From the NCBI GenBank assembly GCA_964616545.1, contig CAZTUA010000035.1:1-54995 (forward strand): a stretch of 54,995 bases of DNA, in the 5' to 3' direction. Source of the stretch: JAQVEM01 sp964616545. Its GTDB lineage: Bacteria > Actinomycetota > Humimicrobiia > Humimicrobiales > Humimicrobiaceae. How positions within the stretch are numbered: position 1 is the stretch's first letter; each line of letters starts with the position of its first letter. The translations under genes were made by a program, and so were the position numbers. Shown here one piece after another: positions 18,301 through 26,084 of the stretch. Below the pieces are notes generated by a model. The model was given only the letters and a program-made list of their open reading frames with translations, searched no databases and had not been told where the DNA came from.

Positions 18301-18694
18301 ACCAAAAAACTACATTAGAAGCGAGAAAGATAGAGTTAATATTTACAGGATACTGGGAAATGCGGAGAGCCTGGATGAAATAGAGAGAATCAGGGAGAAT
18401 ATGGTGGATAGATACAGGGAAGCACCCCGCGTAGTGGATAATCTTGTATACATTGCAAAAATAAAATACCTGCTAAGAAAAGCAAAAATAGAAAAACTTG
18501 TCTTTTCGAAAGATAAGGGTATTTACTTAAAGGAAGTGAATCTCTCCGGGGACATGGTAATAAAAATAAGTAAAATAAATAAAAACTTAATATACGAGCC
18601 TGAATTAAAGCGAGTTATAATAAAAATATTTGATAAAAATACTGATTTAGATTTAGTCTTGAGCAGCCTAAATGATATAATAAGCGTTATGTAA
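15308..18694 (+). CDS. mfd: Transcription-repair coupling factor
   Basis: 1128 residues from the preferred start. It removes RNA polymerase stalled at DNA lesions and recruits the UvrA/B excision machinery. The UvrB-like N-terminal region is followed by the RNA-polymerase-interacting domain (FRPGEYVVHKNHGIGKYID), then a RecG-like translocase: Walker A GDVGFGKTEVAIRAA, Walker B LLIIDEEQRFGVKSKEK, LSATPIPRTLYMSL, and the TRG motif RDLEIRGAGEILGAKQHGH. A C-terminal D7 domain follows. I chose the ATG at 15308 because GGAG (15298-15301) is directly adjacent to the ATG at 15302 but 6 bp from 15308. It belongs to the housekeeping block with pth upstream and mazG downstream. Confidence 0.97.
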   Translation: MFLKNFMRDAQWQQFIEKYKKINNAEDDRGKYTYPDTLIADENIWPFVISAFFKYISMPALVVTSTPERTSELEQEIKCIAPEMETMSFPGPGNDIFYKNKITRSKNLTKRLNVIKNLLNINNLHSPPMIIATCNSLLNLMPASRIKELDSIKVSAGKEYNRERLISALAGSGYERVSRVYDTGEFSVRGGVVDIFDITGRYPARIDFIGDEAEKIFFYDVKNQKPVKWLSSISIFPNINPWEIKEESNTGPNSRAVSFIDLLKKSTPDFYIVLCDPVEIYLKVRSDIDILKRFFDRDRDALIASSEIIMDYFLVKKDFLEKEDIPCKLNIISTGKETSSCYEFNLDKITRQKKSYGSSADFISNVKSDLKNRRKVIISVEGKERRQRIEELLLNNSISYAYPENKSYRTGNSPEYDMLQSGTASILNKRLYRGYQSDGISLYGELDIYEQMQYQISERRILPDSDLKYFRPGEYVVHKNHGIGKYIDTISRQVDGCKREYFLIEYAGSDKLYVPTWQADRLSRYIGAKKPAVTPLNSRQWESTKKRVRKSVQKFAIDLAKLYAERNSESGYVFPADSPWQKEVEDLFPFRETPDQVKAINYVKDAMGQPKPMDILVIGDVGFGKTEVAIRAAFKSIENGKQVLMLVPTTILADQHYQTFSERYKDYPVILEVLSRFRTRKKQKEIVKSFNEGKIDMIIGTHRILQEDIKPEALGLLIIDEEQRFGVKSKEKIKLLKTGVDVLTLSATPIPRTLYMSLTGVRDMVLIETHPEGRNPIETFVGETDYNVIRKAVERELGRGGQVYYVYNRISGIDNKKTRLQHLVPGARIALTHGQMEGSRIEKIMRDFINKNYDILLTTSIIESGMDIGNVNTLIVENSHLFGLSQLYQLRGRVGRSSEIAYSYFFYPGRKNLSVQAFQRLKTLTEYTGLGSGYNIAMRDLEIRGAGEILGAKQHGHISSVGFDMYCQIIKEEIEKLKGIEVEEDINIQIDMPVSAYIPKNYIRSEKDRVNIYRILGNAESLDEIERIRENMVDRYREAPRVVDNLVYIAKIKYLLRKAKIEKLVFSKDKGIYLKEVNLSGDMVIKISKINKNLIYEPELKRVIIKIFDKNTDLDLVLSSLNDIISVM

Positions 18695-18722
18695 TATTTT
18701 ATTAAAAGAAAGAAGGTTGAGA

Positions 18723-19763
18723 TTGAAAAGGAGCTTTACCATCCTGGCCGTACTGGCAGTAATTATTTTTCTGTTTTCAGGCTGCAGTAAGACCGTAGCC
18801 AGGGCAGACGGAATAGAAGTCAAACAGAAAGAAGTAGATGTTTATATCGATTTTATTATGGGGCAGAGTTCGACCGAAGAAACGGCTCTGGATGAAGAAC
18901 AATTAAGTGAGATGCAGGCAAGCATAATTGATTCACTTATCGTGATAAAATTATTGGAAAAATATGCAGAAGAAAATGGTATAGCTGTAACCGGCGATGA
19001 AGTGGAAGAGCAGATAAAATCAATTATAGACTCCTATCCCTCGGAAGAAGATTTCAAGAAAGAGCTGGAAGAAAATGGAATAGACAGACAATTTCTCGAG
19101 GGAGAATTAAGAAATCAGCTGATAAGAACCAAAATTTTTGAGGGAGTTACCAAAGATGTCATTGTCACTGATAAAGAGATAGAACAGTATTACGAAGACA
19201 ATAAGGAAACTTTTTTCCTGGTTCCTGCCAGTGTAAAGGCGGGCCATATACTTGCAATGTTCCCCTGGAAAAAAGATAATTCTGCAGAAAGCGAAGAAGG
19301 CAGGATAGAAGCCATGGAGAAGATAGAAATGATAGAGGAGAAGCTGAAAAGTGGCGGGGATTTTGAAGAACTTGCACAAAGGTACTCGGATGATGAAGCT
19401 ACCAGTGAAAATGGCGGAAACCTGGACTATATAAGCGAAGGGCAGATGGTAGAAGAATTTGACAGGGTTTTATTCTCGCTTGGTGAAGGAGAGATAAGTG
19501 AGATTATTGAAACCGAATTTGGATTTCATATAATAAAAGTTTATGACTGCCGGGAAGAATATATACAGGATTTCGATGAGGTCAGAGAATCCATCAGCAC
19601 ATATCTTTTAAGTTTATATAAAAATAGTAAATGGGAAGATTTTATTTTTTCTCTGATAGATGAGGCGGATATCGAATATCTTACGGATGTTGAAGGTACT
19701 CTAAGCAGTATTAACCCTGAAGACGTAGATAGTGAAATTCCTGTTGAAACAGAAAGTGAGTAA
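18723..19763 (+). CDS. Parvulin-type peptidyl-prolyl isomerase lipoprotein (PrsA/SurA-like)
   Basis: 346 residues from a TTG start at 18723, giving MKRSFTILAVLAVIIFLFSGC, a clean lipoprotein signal with lipobox FSGC. An upstream in-frame TTG at 18717 abuts the AGAAGG ribosome site and is less likely. A SurA-N-like helical segment (about 25-150) precedes one parvulin rotamase domain: VKAGHILAMF, then GGDFEELAQRYSDDEATSENGGNLDYISEGQMVEEF, then FGFHIIKVYD. It should help fold exported proteins outside the membrane. It sits between mfd and mazG, a place where some actinobacteria and firmicutes also carry a secreted isomerase or lipoprotein. Confidence 0.92.
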   Translation: MKRSFTILAVLAVIIFLFSGCSKTVARADGIEVKQKEVDVYIDFIMGQSSTEETALDEEQLSEMQASIIDSLIVIKLLEKYAEENGIAVTGDEVEEQIKSIIDSYPSEEDFKKELEENGIDRQFLEGELRNQLIRTKIFEGVTKDVIVTDKEIEQYYEDNKETFFLVPASVKAGHILAMFPWKKDNSAESEEGRIEAMEKIEMIEEKLKSGGDFEELAQRYSDDEATSENGGNLDYISEGQMVEEFDRVLFSLGEGEISEIIETEFGFHIIKVYDCREEYIQDFDEVRESISTYLLSLYKNSKWEDFIFSLIDEADIEYLTDVEGTLSSINPEDVDSEIPVETESE

Positions 19764-19771
19764 AGTTTCTT

Positions 19772-20599
19772 TTGAATAAAAAAGATTTAAATAATATAGA
19801 CAAAATAAATGATACCGGTAAGCTTTTTTCAATCCTTGTGGATGTAATGAAAAAGCTCAGGTCTCCCGGCGGATGTATGTGGGACAGAGAACAGGACCAT
19901 AAGAGTATTAAAAGAAATCTGATAGAGGAAACCTATGAAGTTGTGGAAAGCATTGATAATAATGATTTTAAAGAGTTGAGAGAGGAACTTGGAGACTTAC
20001 TCCTCCAGGTTGTCTTTCACAGCCAGATTGCAGCTGATAATAAGAAATTTAATATAAATGAAGTAATAAGGAGCATCATAAATAAACTGGTAAGAAGACA
20101 TCCGCATGTATTCAGGGATACGGTTTTAAATAGCAGTAAGGAAATACTTGCAAACTGGGAAGAAATAAAGAAAAAAGAAAGAAAAGACGGGCCTAAAAAA
20201 TCTGATTCAATATTCAGCGGAATACCAAAATCATTGCCTTCGCTTCACCTTGCTTATGAAATTCAGAACAGGGCATCAAGGCTGGGGTTTGACTGGGATA
20301 ACGCGTTTGATGTAATGAAAAAAATGAAAGAGGAATTTGCCGAACTTGAAGAGGAATTTAATGAAGGCAGGAAGAGGCGCCTTCCCGATGAAATCGGAGA
20401 CATTCTCTTTGCAACTGTGAATTTTGGCAGGCATCTTGGCATAGACTGCGAAGAAAGTTTGTGTGAAGCCAGTAAAAAATTTATAAGAAGATTTGATTTT
20501 ATGGAGAAATATGCAAGGGAAAATAATCTGAATTTTAAAGAATTATCTTTAAAAGAGAAAGATGAATTGTGGGAAATTGCGAAAAAGGAACTGTCATGA
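19772..20599 (+). CDS. mazG: Nucleoside triphosphate pyrophosphohydrolase MazG
   Basis: 275 residues with two MazG all-alpha domains. The first begins LVDVMKKLRSPGGCMWDREQDHKSIKRNLIEETYEVVE and has the metal ligands in EETYEVVE and EELGDLLLQVVFH. The second carries KMKEEFAELEEEF and PDEIGDILFATVNFGRHL. It hydrolyses NTPs and dNTPs to monophosphate and pyrophosphate, cleaning the nucleotide pool. A TTG start is used because the family core starts before the first ATG. It lies 9 bp after the isomerase gene and overlaps pyk by 4 bp (ATGA), so it is part of the same transcript. Confidence 0.95.
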   Translation: MNKKDLNNIDKINDTGKLFSILVDVMKKLRSPGGCMWDREQDHKSIKRNLIEETYEVVESIDNNDFKELREELGDLLLQVVFHSQIAADNKKFNINEVIRSIINKLVRRHPHVFRDTVLNSSKEILANWEEIKKKERKDGPKKSDSIFSGIPKSLPSLHLAYEIQNRASRLGFDWDNAFDVMKKMKEEFAELEEEFNEGRKRRLPDEIGDILFATVNFGRHLGIDCEESLCEASKKFIRRFDFMEKYARENNLNFKELSLKEKDELWEIAKKELS

Positions 20600-22047
20600 G
20601 AAAAACTAAAATAATATGTACAATCGGTCCTGCTACAATTGAAGAAAAAGTCCTCAAAAGAATGATAACAGGAGGAATGGATATAGCACGAATAAATTCT
20701 TCCCATAGCGGTCCGGAGGAAGTTATAGAAATAGCAGGGAAAATAAGAAAAATTTCCCGGAAATTTAATAAAAATACCGCAATAATGCTGGACCTGCAGG
20801 GATCCAAAATCAGAATCGGCAGGCTGGAGAATAAAATAAGGCTGTGTAAAAAACAAAAGGTTGCCTTCACAACGGTGGATGATTGCGATATTGGTTCTGA
20901 AGGCAATCACAGTATAATCAGGGTGGCATATGACAGGTTTGTTGATGATATCAAAAAAGGCAGCAGGATTTTTATCAATGATGGTTTAATTGAATGCAGG
21001 GTAAAGGAAGTTAACAGGCCCAAAAAATTTGCCATCTGCGAGGTTATAACGGGAGGAATTCTTGAATCATATAAAGGAATTAATCTGCCGGGCATAACAA
21101 TAAGCACAGATTCTATTACTGAAAAGGATATGGAATTCCTGGAACTGGGATTAAAACTTGAAGTAGATTTTATTGCCCAGTCTTTTGTAAGGAATTCAGG
21201 TGATGTGGAAATAATAAAGAAAGCGATATCTGATAAAAAGAGCCATATAATGGTCATATCAAAAATTGAGAAGCATGAAGCGGTAAAGAATCTTGATGAT
21301 ATACTGACTGCCTCAGATGCAATTATGGTAGCGCGGGGTGATCTGGGCATAGAGGTAGATGCTGAAGATATTCCCTATCTGCAGAAAGAGATTATAAAAA
21401 AATCCAACAGAGCCGGTAAGCCGGTAGTTACGGCTACCCAGATGCTGGATTCGATGATGAGGAATCCCAGACCGACAAGAGCAGAGGTCAGCGACGTTGC
21501 CAATGCAATTATAGATGGTTCTGATGCTGTAATGCTTTCAGGTGAAACAGCCATAGGAGAATACCCCCTTGAATCACTGGGAATGATGGTAAGGATTATA
21601 AATAAAACTGAAAGCTCTCTTGATTACGATTTATTAATGCGTAACAGAAATGCTGGATATAAAAAAATAAAATCCAATCAGGATAGCATTGCAGGGGCAA
21701 TAAGTTTTGCTTCCTGTGAAATTGCCAGAATCCTGAATGCAAAAGCTATTATTTCCTCAACCGAATCGGGACATACTGCAAGGCAGGTTTCAAAAAATAA
21801 GCCAAGAAGCATGATAGTTGGAGCGAGTTCCAATGATTGGGTAATAAAGCAATTAATGATAAGCTGGGGCGTGGTTCCGGTAAAAACCAGACCTGCCAGA
21901 AATATTGATACCATGATTAATGAATCTGTTAATGCTTCAAAGAAGCTTAAATATGTAAAGGCAGGAGATAGAGTGGTGATTACAGCAGGAGTTTTACTGA
22001 ACAAACCTGGAAGTACCAATCTCATAAATGTTAAGGAAGTGGAATAA
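20596..22047 (+). CDS. pyk: Pyruvate kinase
   Basis: 483 residues from the ATG at 20596, which overlaps the mazG stop in ATGA and has an AAGGA site 7 bp upstream. An in-frame Met at 20569 lies within mazG and is less likely. Transfers phosphate from phosphoenolpyruvate to ADP. Motifs: KIICTIGPAT, ARINSSHS, MLDLQGSKIRIG, ISKIEKHEAV, MVARGDLGIEV, KPVVTATQMLDSM, and SDAVMLSGETAIGEYP, followed by a C-terminal allosteric domain. No extra PEP-utiliser domain. It occupies the position that enolase holds in the typical actinobacterial mfd-mazG-eno-ftsB-ppx order. Confidence 0.97.
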   Translation: MRKTKIICTIGPATIEEKVLKRMITGGMDIARINSSHSGPEEVIEIAGKIRKISRKFNKNTAIMLDLQGSKIRIGRLENKIRLCKKQKVAFTTVDDCDIGSEGNHSIIRVAYDRFVDDIKKGSRIFINDGLIECRVKEVNRPKKFAICEVITGGILESYKGINLPGITISTDSITEKDMEFLELGLKLEVDFIAQSFVRNSGDVEIIKKAISDKKSHIMVISKIEKHEAVKNLDDILTASDAIMVARGDLGIEVDAEDIPYLQKEIIKKSNRAGKPVVTATQMLDSMMRNPRPTRAEVSDVANAIIDGSDAVMLSGETAIGEYPLESLGMMVRIINKTESSLDYDLLMRNRNAGYKKIKSNQDSIAGAISFASCEIARILNAKAIISSTESGHTARQVSKNKPRSMIVGASSNDWVIKQLMISWGVVPVKTRPARNIDTMINESVNASKKLKYVKAGDRVVITAGVLLNKPGSTNLINVKEVE

Positions 22048-22093
22048 AAGTTCTGGTGGAAATTTAGATGGTATGTACTGGTTTTTAATATAA

Positions 22094-22756
22094 TTAATCT
22101 TCAGTGAAGCGCAATTTCTTGAGTAGCCTATCTTCACCGATTAGTGTAAGTATATCGTCTTTTCTGAATTTGTAGTTAACATCGGGAGGGGACATAATCT
22201 TATTATCTTTGTCTTTTATACTGATTATAGTTACTCCGTATTTATTTCTTAGATTCAGCTCTATTAAATTCTTTCCAACCAGCATTTTAGGTGTTGGTAT
22301 TTCAATTATGCTTATGTCCGAACTGACACGCAGAAAATCAATGATGTTGGAACTTGTAAGACTTCTTGCCACTCTTTCACCCATATCTTTTTCCGGATAC
22401 ACTATATTATCGGCGCCAACTTTAGAAAGAACTCTACCCTGAGTTCTGGTGCCTGCTTTTGCAATTATTTTTTTTGCGCCTTTTTCCTTGAGCAGGAGAG
22501 TTACAAGTATTGAATTCTGGATATACTTTTCACCGATACATACAATGACTGCTTCATAATCCGAAATACCCATGGACTCAAGTATGTCCGCATCTGTAGC
22601 ATCACATTTTATTACATCAGCTATTTCTTCAGAGACTCGCTGGATTCTATCTTCGGACTGGTCTATTCCAACAACGCTGTGTCCTGCTTCAGTAAGCGTA
22701 CTGGCAACACTTGCGCCGAATCTTCCCAGGCCTATTACTAAAAATTGTTTTTTCAT
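22094..22756 (-). CDS. ktrA: Potassium channel regulatory subunit KtrA/TrkA
   Basis: 220 residues. The RCK N domain starts FLVIGLGRFGASVASTLTEAGHSVVGID, a Rossmann GxGxxG with the acidic end that selects NAD or ATP/ADP, continues through KCDATDADILESMGI, and is followed by the RCK C domain (IPTPKMLVGKNLIELNLRNKYGVTIISI, FRKDDILTLIGE). It forms the cytosolic gating ring of the K+ uptake system. It lies 8 bp after the KtrB gene on the same strand and converges with pyk. Confidence 0.95.
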   Translation of the reverse strand: MKKQFLVIGLGRFGASVASTLTEAGHSVVGIDQSEDRIQRVSEEIADVIKCDATDADILESMGISDYEAVIVCIGEKYIQNSILVTLLLKEKGAKKIIAKAGTRTQGRVLSKVGADNIVYPEKDMGERVARSLTSSNIIDFLRVSSDISIIEIPTPKMLVGKNLIELNLRNKYGVTIISIKDKDNKIMSPPDVNYKFRKDDILTLIGEDRLLKKLRFTED

Positions 22757-22764
22757 TTTTTTTA

Positions 22765-24108
22765 TTATATAGTTACTGTTTCTTCCGGATATGTCATTTT
22801 ATCCACAACACTTTTTATGGCAATGGCCACAGATAAAGTGCTGATTCCAATTCTACCAATAAACATTGTCACTATCAATATAATCTTACCGGCTACAGAA
22901 AGTGATGGTGTTATTCCCGTACTTAATCCGACTGTTCCAAATGCAGACATCACTTCAAAAAGAGCTTCCTTTAAGGAGCATTTCTCGAATACAAGTATGC
23001 CTATAGTTGAGATAATAATTAAAGTTATAGCGACAACGGTCAGAGTCAGCGCCCTGTATATTAGACTTGAAGGCAGTTTTCTTTTAAGCAGTGTGACTTC
23101 GCTTCTACCTCTAAGTGAGCTTATTCCGGCTACGGCAACTACGGTAAATGTAGTGGTTTTTATACCACCTCCGGTACCTCCCGGTGATGCTCCTATGAAC
23201 ATCATCAAAATAAGGAAGAACAGAGTGGCGGCATTCAGCTTTCCGATGTTTGTAGTATTAAAGCCTGCTGTTCTTGCAGTAACGGACTGGAAAAAGCTCG
23301 CCAGGACTCTGGTTGGCATTGATTCATCTTTAATAGAATCGGCATTATTGAATTCAAGGATGAAGAATACAAGCGCTCCAGCAAGTATTAGAATACCGGT
23401 AGCTATCAATACCACTTTTGCGTGCAGTGAAAAATGCCTTGTTTTTCTAAAGGCGATAATCTCGGAAATAACGGGAAAGCCGATTCCTCCGAGTATAATT
23501 AAAACCATGAATATCAGGTTAAGTGAAACATCTGAAGTGAAACTCTCCAGGCTGTTTGAATATAAGGAAAATCCGGCATTGTTAAAAGCACTTACAGTGT
23601 GAAAAAGACTGAGGGTCATGGATGTCTTAATAGTATAAGCATGCTCGAAATAAAAAATTAAAGTCATAATAATAAAACCGATAAATTCTATGATGAAAGT
23701 AGTTCCGGCAATGACCATAAAAAATTTTGCAGCATTAAAAGGCTGCCTGGAACCAAAACTTGTATTAATATAGAATTTATCCCTGATATGTATCTTTCTT
23801 CCCAGGATCAGCCCAAAAATAGAACCGATGGTCATGATACCAAGTCCGCCAATCTGTATCATAATAAGTAATATAATTTTCCCCAGGTCGGTAAAATAGT
23901 TGGGCGTATCCTGGACTATAAGTCCGGTTACGCAGATTGCAGAAGTTGAGGTAAAGACTGCATCTATATAACTGATTTTTCCGCCCTGTGTCATTTGCGG
24001 AATAGAAAGCAGCAGCGAACCTATTAGTATGGCCAGAATAAAACCAAGAAGCACCTGTCTGGCGATTTTATTTTGTGTCCTGGAGGAAAATAAAGGTATC
24101 TCTTTCAT
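22765..24108 (-). CDS. ktrB: Potassium uptake channel protein KtrB/TrkH
   Basis: 447 residues with about eight to ten hydrophobic segments, including four pore-loop repeats. The first reads FTSTSAICVTGLIVQDT; others are FHTVSAFNNAGFSL, ASFFQSVTARTAGFNTTNIG and FEVMSAFGTVGLSTGITPS, each with the conserved Gly of the K+ filter. MFIGASPGGTGGGIKTTT is the gating-loop region typical of KtrB. It moves K+ with Na+ or H+ dependence at the cell membrane. It is upstream of and nearly contiguous with ktrA. Confidence 0.96.
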   Translation of the reverse strand: MKEIPLFSSRTQNKIARQVLLGFILAILIGSLLLSIPQMTQGGKISYIDAVFTSTSAICVTGLIVQDTPNYFTDLGKIILLIMIQIGGLGIMTIGSIFGLILGRKIHIRDKFYINTSFGSRQPFNAAKFFMVIAGTTFIIEFIGFIIMTLIFYFEHAYTIKTSMTLSLFHTVSAFNNAGFSLYSNSLESFTSDVSLNLIFMVLIILGGIGFPVISEIIAFRKTRHFSLHAKVVLIATGILILAGALVFFILEFNNADSIKDESMPTRVLASFFQSVTARTAGFNTTNIGKLNAATLFFLILMMFIGASPGGTGGGIKTTTFTVVAVAGISSLRGRSEVTLLKRKLPSSLIYRALTLTVVAITLIIISTIGILVFEKCSLKEALFEVMSAFGTVGLSTGITPSLSVAGKIILIVTMFIGRIGISTLSVAIAIKSVVDKMTYPEETVTI

Positions 24109-24371
24109 TACATTTTTAAATTAAATTACAGTTTTTTTAAAACATATAACCTGATATTTTAATAAAATTAAATATTAAAGACAACAGCTTTATTTTTTCC
24201 GGCTTAATTTATAAAACCTTAAAAATCCTGCGTATATTGGTATTATTTCATCATATGTTATAATTACATAAAAACAAGGATTAAATCTTGTAGATGCACT
24301 TAAGATTAAAAGATGACAATACAATAATGCAGCCGGATTAAAGTAATAAAATTATAGCAAAAAATATAAAA

Positions 24372-24800
24372 ATGAATGATAATATTAAAATTGTCAGTAG
24401 ATTGTCCAGAAAAGCTAAAATAAATATTATAATTGTCATATTTTTGGTTTTTATAGTGATAACTATCTTAACTTCTCTGAATCAGATAAAAAATATTGTA
24501 GAAAAAAGAGAAAAAGTAATAGAACTGGAAGAGAAATTAAACTGGTATAGAAACGAAAATATCAAACTCCTTGCTCTTGAAAAAAGCCTTTACGGAGAAG
24601 AAGCCATAGAAATTGAAGCAAGGAAACAATTCAATATGGCTGCGGAAGACGAAGTCAATGTTTCGGTGATTATAGAAGATGATACTCCCCGGCAGGACGC
24701 CGTAAATAGTAAAAACCTTTCGTCAGATGAGAAAGTGTATTCCGAATCTGACCTCTGGGGAAATATAAAAGCATTCTATGATAATGAAATTAAAAATTAA
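24372..24800 (+). CDS. FtsB/DivIC-family septum-formation protein
   Basis: 142 residues. One membrane helix (about 17-38, INIIIVIFLVFIVITIL) is followed by a coiled coil (NIVEKREKVIELEEKLNWYRNENIKLLALEK) and a conserved acidic-aromatic stretch (GEEAIEIEARKQFNMAAEDEV) that corresponds to the DivIC/FtsB signature. The C-terminus is hydrophilic. It would join FtsL and FtsQ/DivIB in the division complex. Its place just before ppx/gppA downstream of mfd-mazG is the one held by ftsB in actinobacteria. No clear ribosome site precedes the ATG. Confidence 0.85.
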   Translation: MNDNIKIVSRLSRKAKINIIIVIFLVFIVITILTSLNQIKNIVEKREKVIELEEKLNWYRNENIKLLALEKSLYGEEAIEIEARKQFNMAAEDEVNVSVIIEDDTPRQDAVNSKNLSSDEKVYSESDLWGNIKAFYDNEIKN

Positions 24801-24832
24801 TCGCTGATTAAAAAGCAGGCAGACATTTATAA

Positions 24833-25783
24833 ATGAAACTTGCAGCTATTGATATAGGCACGAACTCCACAAGATTACTCATAACCGATTACTGCAACAA
24901 TGAACCCAGAACCCTGGAAAGGAAAATGGAAATCACGCGTCTGGGAAGAGACCTCGATATAAATAATAACGCTATTTCAGATGACTCTGCAAGAAAAACC
25001 TTAAATGTCCTTAATGGATATATACGTGATATCAGAAACTATAATGTGAAAAAATACAGGGTTATCGGAACCAGTGCGCTGAGAAAAGCTGTTAACAGAA
25101 AAGATTTTATATTTTCAGTAGAGAAAGATACTGGAATGAAAGTTGATGTGATAAGCGGAAAAGAAGAAGCTTTTTTGAGTTTTTACGGTGCAGTAAAGGA
25201 TATTAAATTAAATTTTTCCGGTATAAAAGCAGGACCCGGCTCAAGAATTCTGGTCATAGATGTCGGCGGAGGGAGCAGCGAATTTATACTGGGAGATAAA
25301 AATTGCAATATAGAGTTTACCGCAAGCATTGATATGGGATGCGTAAGCTTAACAGAAAAATTTCTTTATTCGCCCGGTATACCGGATAGGGAAAAGACAG
25401 GCAGCATGCAGGATTATGTTAAGGAAAAACTTAAAAGTGTTGCAGGATATATAAAAAAATTAAGCCCTGTGCTGATAACCGGTGTTGCCGGAACAGCAAC
25501 TACCCTTGCTGCAATTGACTTAAAGTTAAAAGAATACGATAGTAAAAAAATACACGGCCATATATTAAGTCTTAAAAGAATCATAGAAATCAATGAATCC
25601 TTATGCAGCGTAAATCTTGAAGAAAGAAAAAAGGTAATTGGACTTAATCCGGAAAGAGCAGATATTATTATCGGTGGAGCAGCGATTATCATCGAAATTT
25701 TAAGATTACTTGACCATGAATCTATTTACGTAAGTGAAAAAGACATTCTGGATGGAATTATTTACACCCTGATTAATTTTTGA
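24833..25783 (+). CDS. ppx: Exopolyphosphatase / pppGpp phosphohydrolase (Ppx/GppA)
   Basis: 316 residues, the short two-domain form typical of actinobacteria. Actin-like ATPase-fold motifs are LAAIDIGTNSTRLLI (phosphate 1), RVIGTSALRKA, GKEEAFLSF, VIDVGGGSSEFI (phosphate 2), and ITGVAGTATTLAAID. Catalyses release of phosphate from polyphosphate chains or pppGpp. It follows the ftsB-like gene by 32 bp and precedes tRNA-Leu. Confidence 0.95.
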   Translation: MKLAAIDIGTNSTRLLITDYCNNEPRTLERKMEITRLGRDLDINNNAISDDSARKTLNVLNGYIRDIRNYNVKKYRVIGTSALRKAVNRKDFIFSVEKDTGMKVDVISGKEEAFLSFYGAVKDIKLNFSGIKAGPGSRILVIDVGGGSSEFILGDKNCNIEFTASIDMGCVSLTEKFLYSPGIPDREKTGSMQDYVKEKLKSVAGYIKKLSPVLITGVAGTATTLAAIDLKLKEYDSKKIHGHILSLKRIIEINESLCSVNLEERKKVIGLNPERADIIIGGAAIIIEILRLLDHESIYVSEKDILDGIIYTLINF

Positions 25784-25809
25784 TAATATGAATCAGCAAT
25801 TTATCGGCT

Positions 25810-25897
25810 GCCCGAGTGGCGGAATTGGTAGACGCAACGGACTTAAAATCCGTTGAGGTTTTACCTCGTGCCGGTTCGATTCCGGCCTCGGGCACCA
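25810..25897 (+). tRNA. tRNA-Leu (anticodon UAA)
   Basis: An 88-nt class II tRNA. The acceptor stem pairs GCCCGAG (25810-25816) with CTCGGGC (25887-25893), followed by A and an encoded CCA (25895-25897). The anticodon arm ACGGA-CTTAAAA-TCCGT gives anticodon TAA, reading UUA. The variable arm (TTGAGGTTTTACCTCGT region) and T arm with GGTTCGATTCC are clear. The 3' end marks the border of the AT-rich insertion that follows. Confidence 0.98.
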
Positions 25898-26084
25898 TTA
25901 TACTTGTTTTTATACTTAATTAGATATTTATATATATTATTACTGGTTTGAATCCTCGCTTCTCAGAGATCGTACTAAGTTCAAACCTTAAATTTAGCTT
26001 TCATATCATTTTATTAGTCGGTAATTAATAGAACTATTCTAGTATAATAATAAAATGATGAAACCAAACTCTTATTAAAATATT

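Noticed and set aside
20263..20910. 215-codon open frame on the minus strand
   Set aside because: Lies opposite mazG and pyk, both clear genes; no family resemblance.
22745..23602. 285-codon open frame on the plus strand
   Set aside because: It is antisense to ktrB, whose pore motifs are unmistakable; the plus-strand translation has no recognisable family and mirrors a hydrophobic gene.
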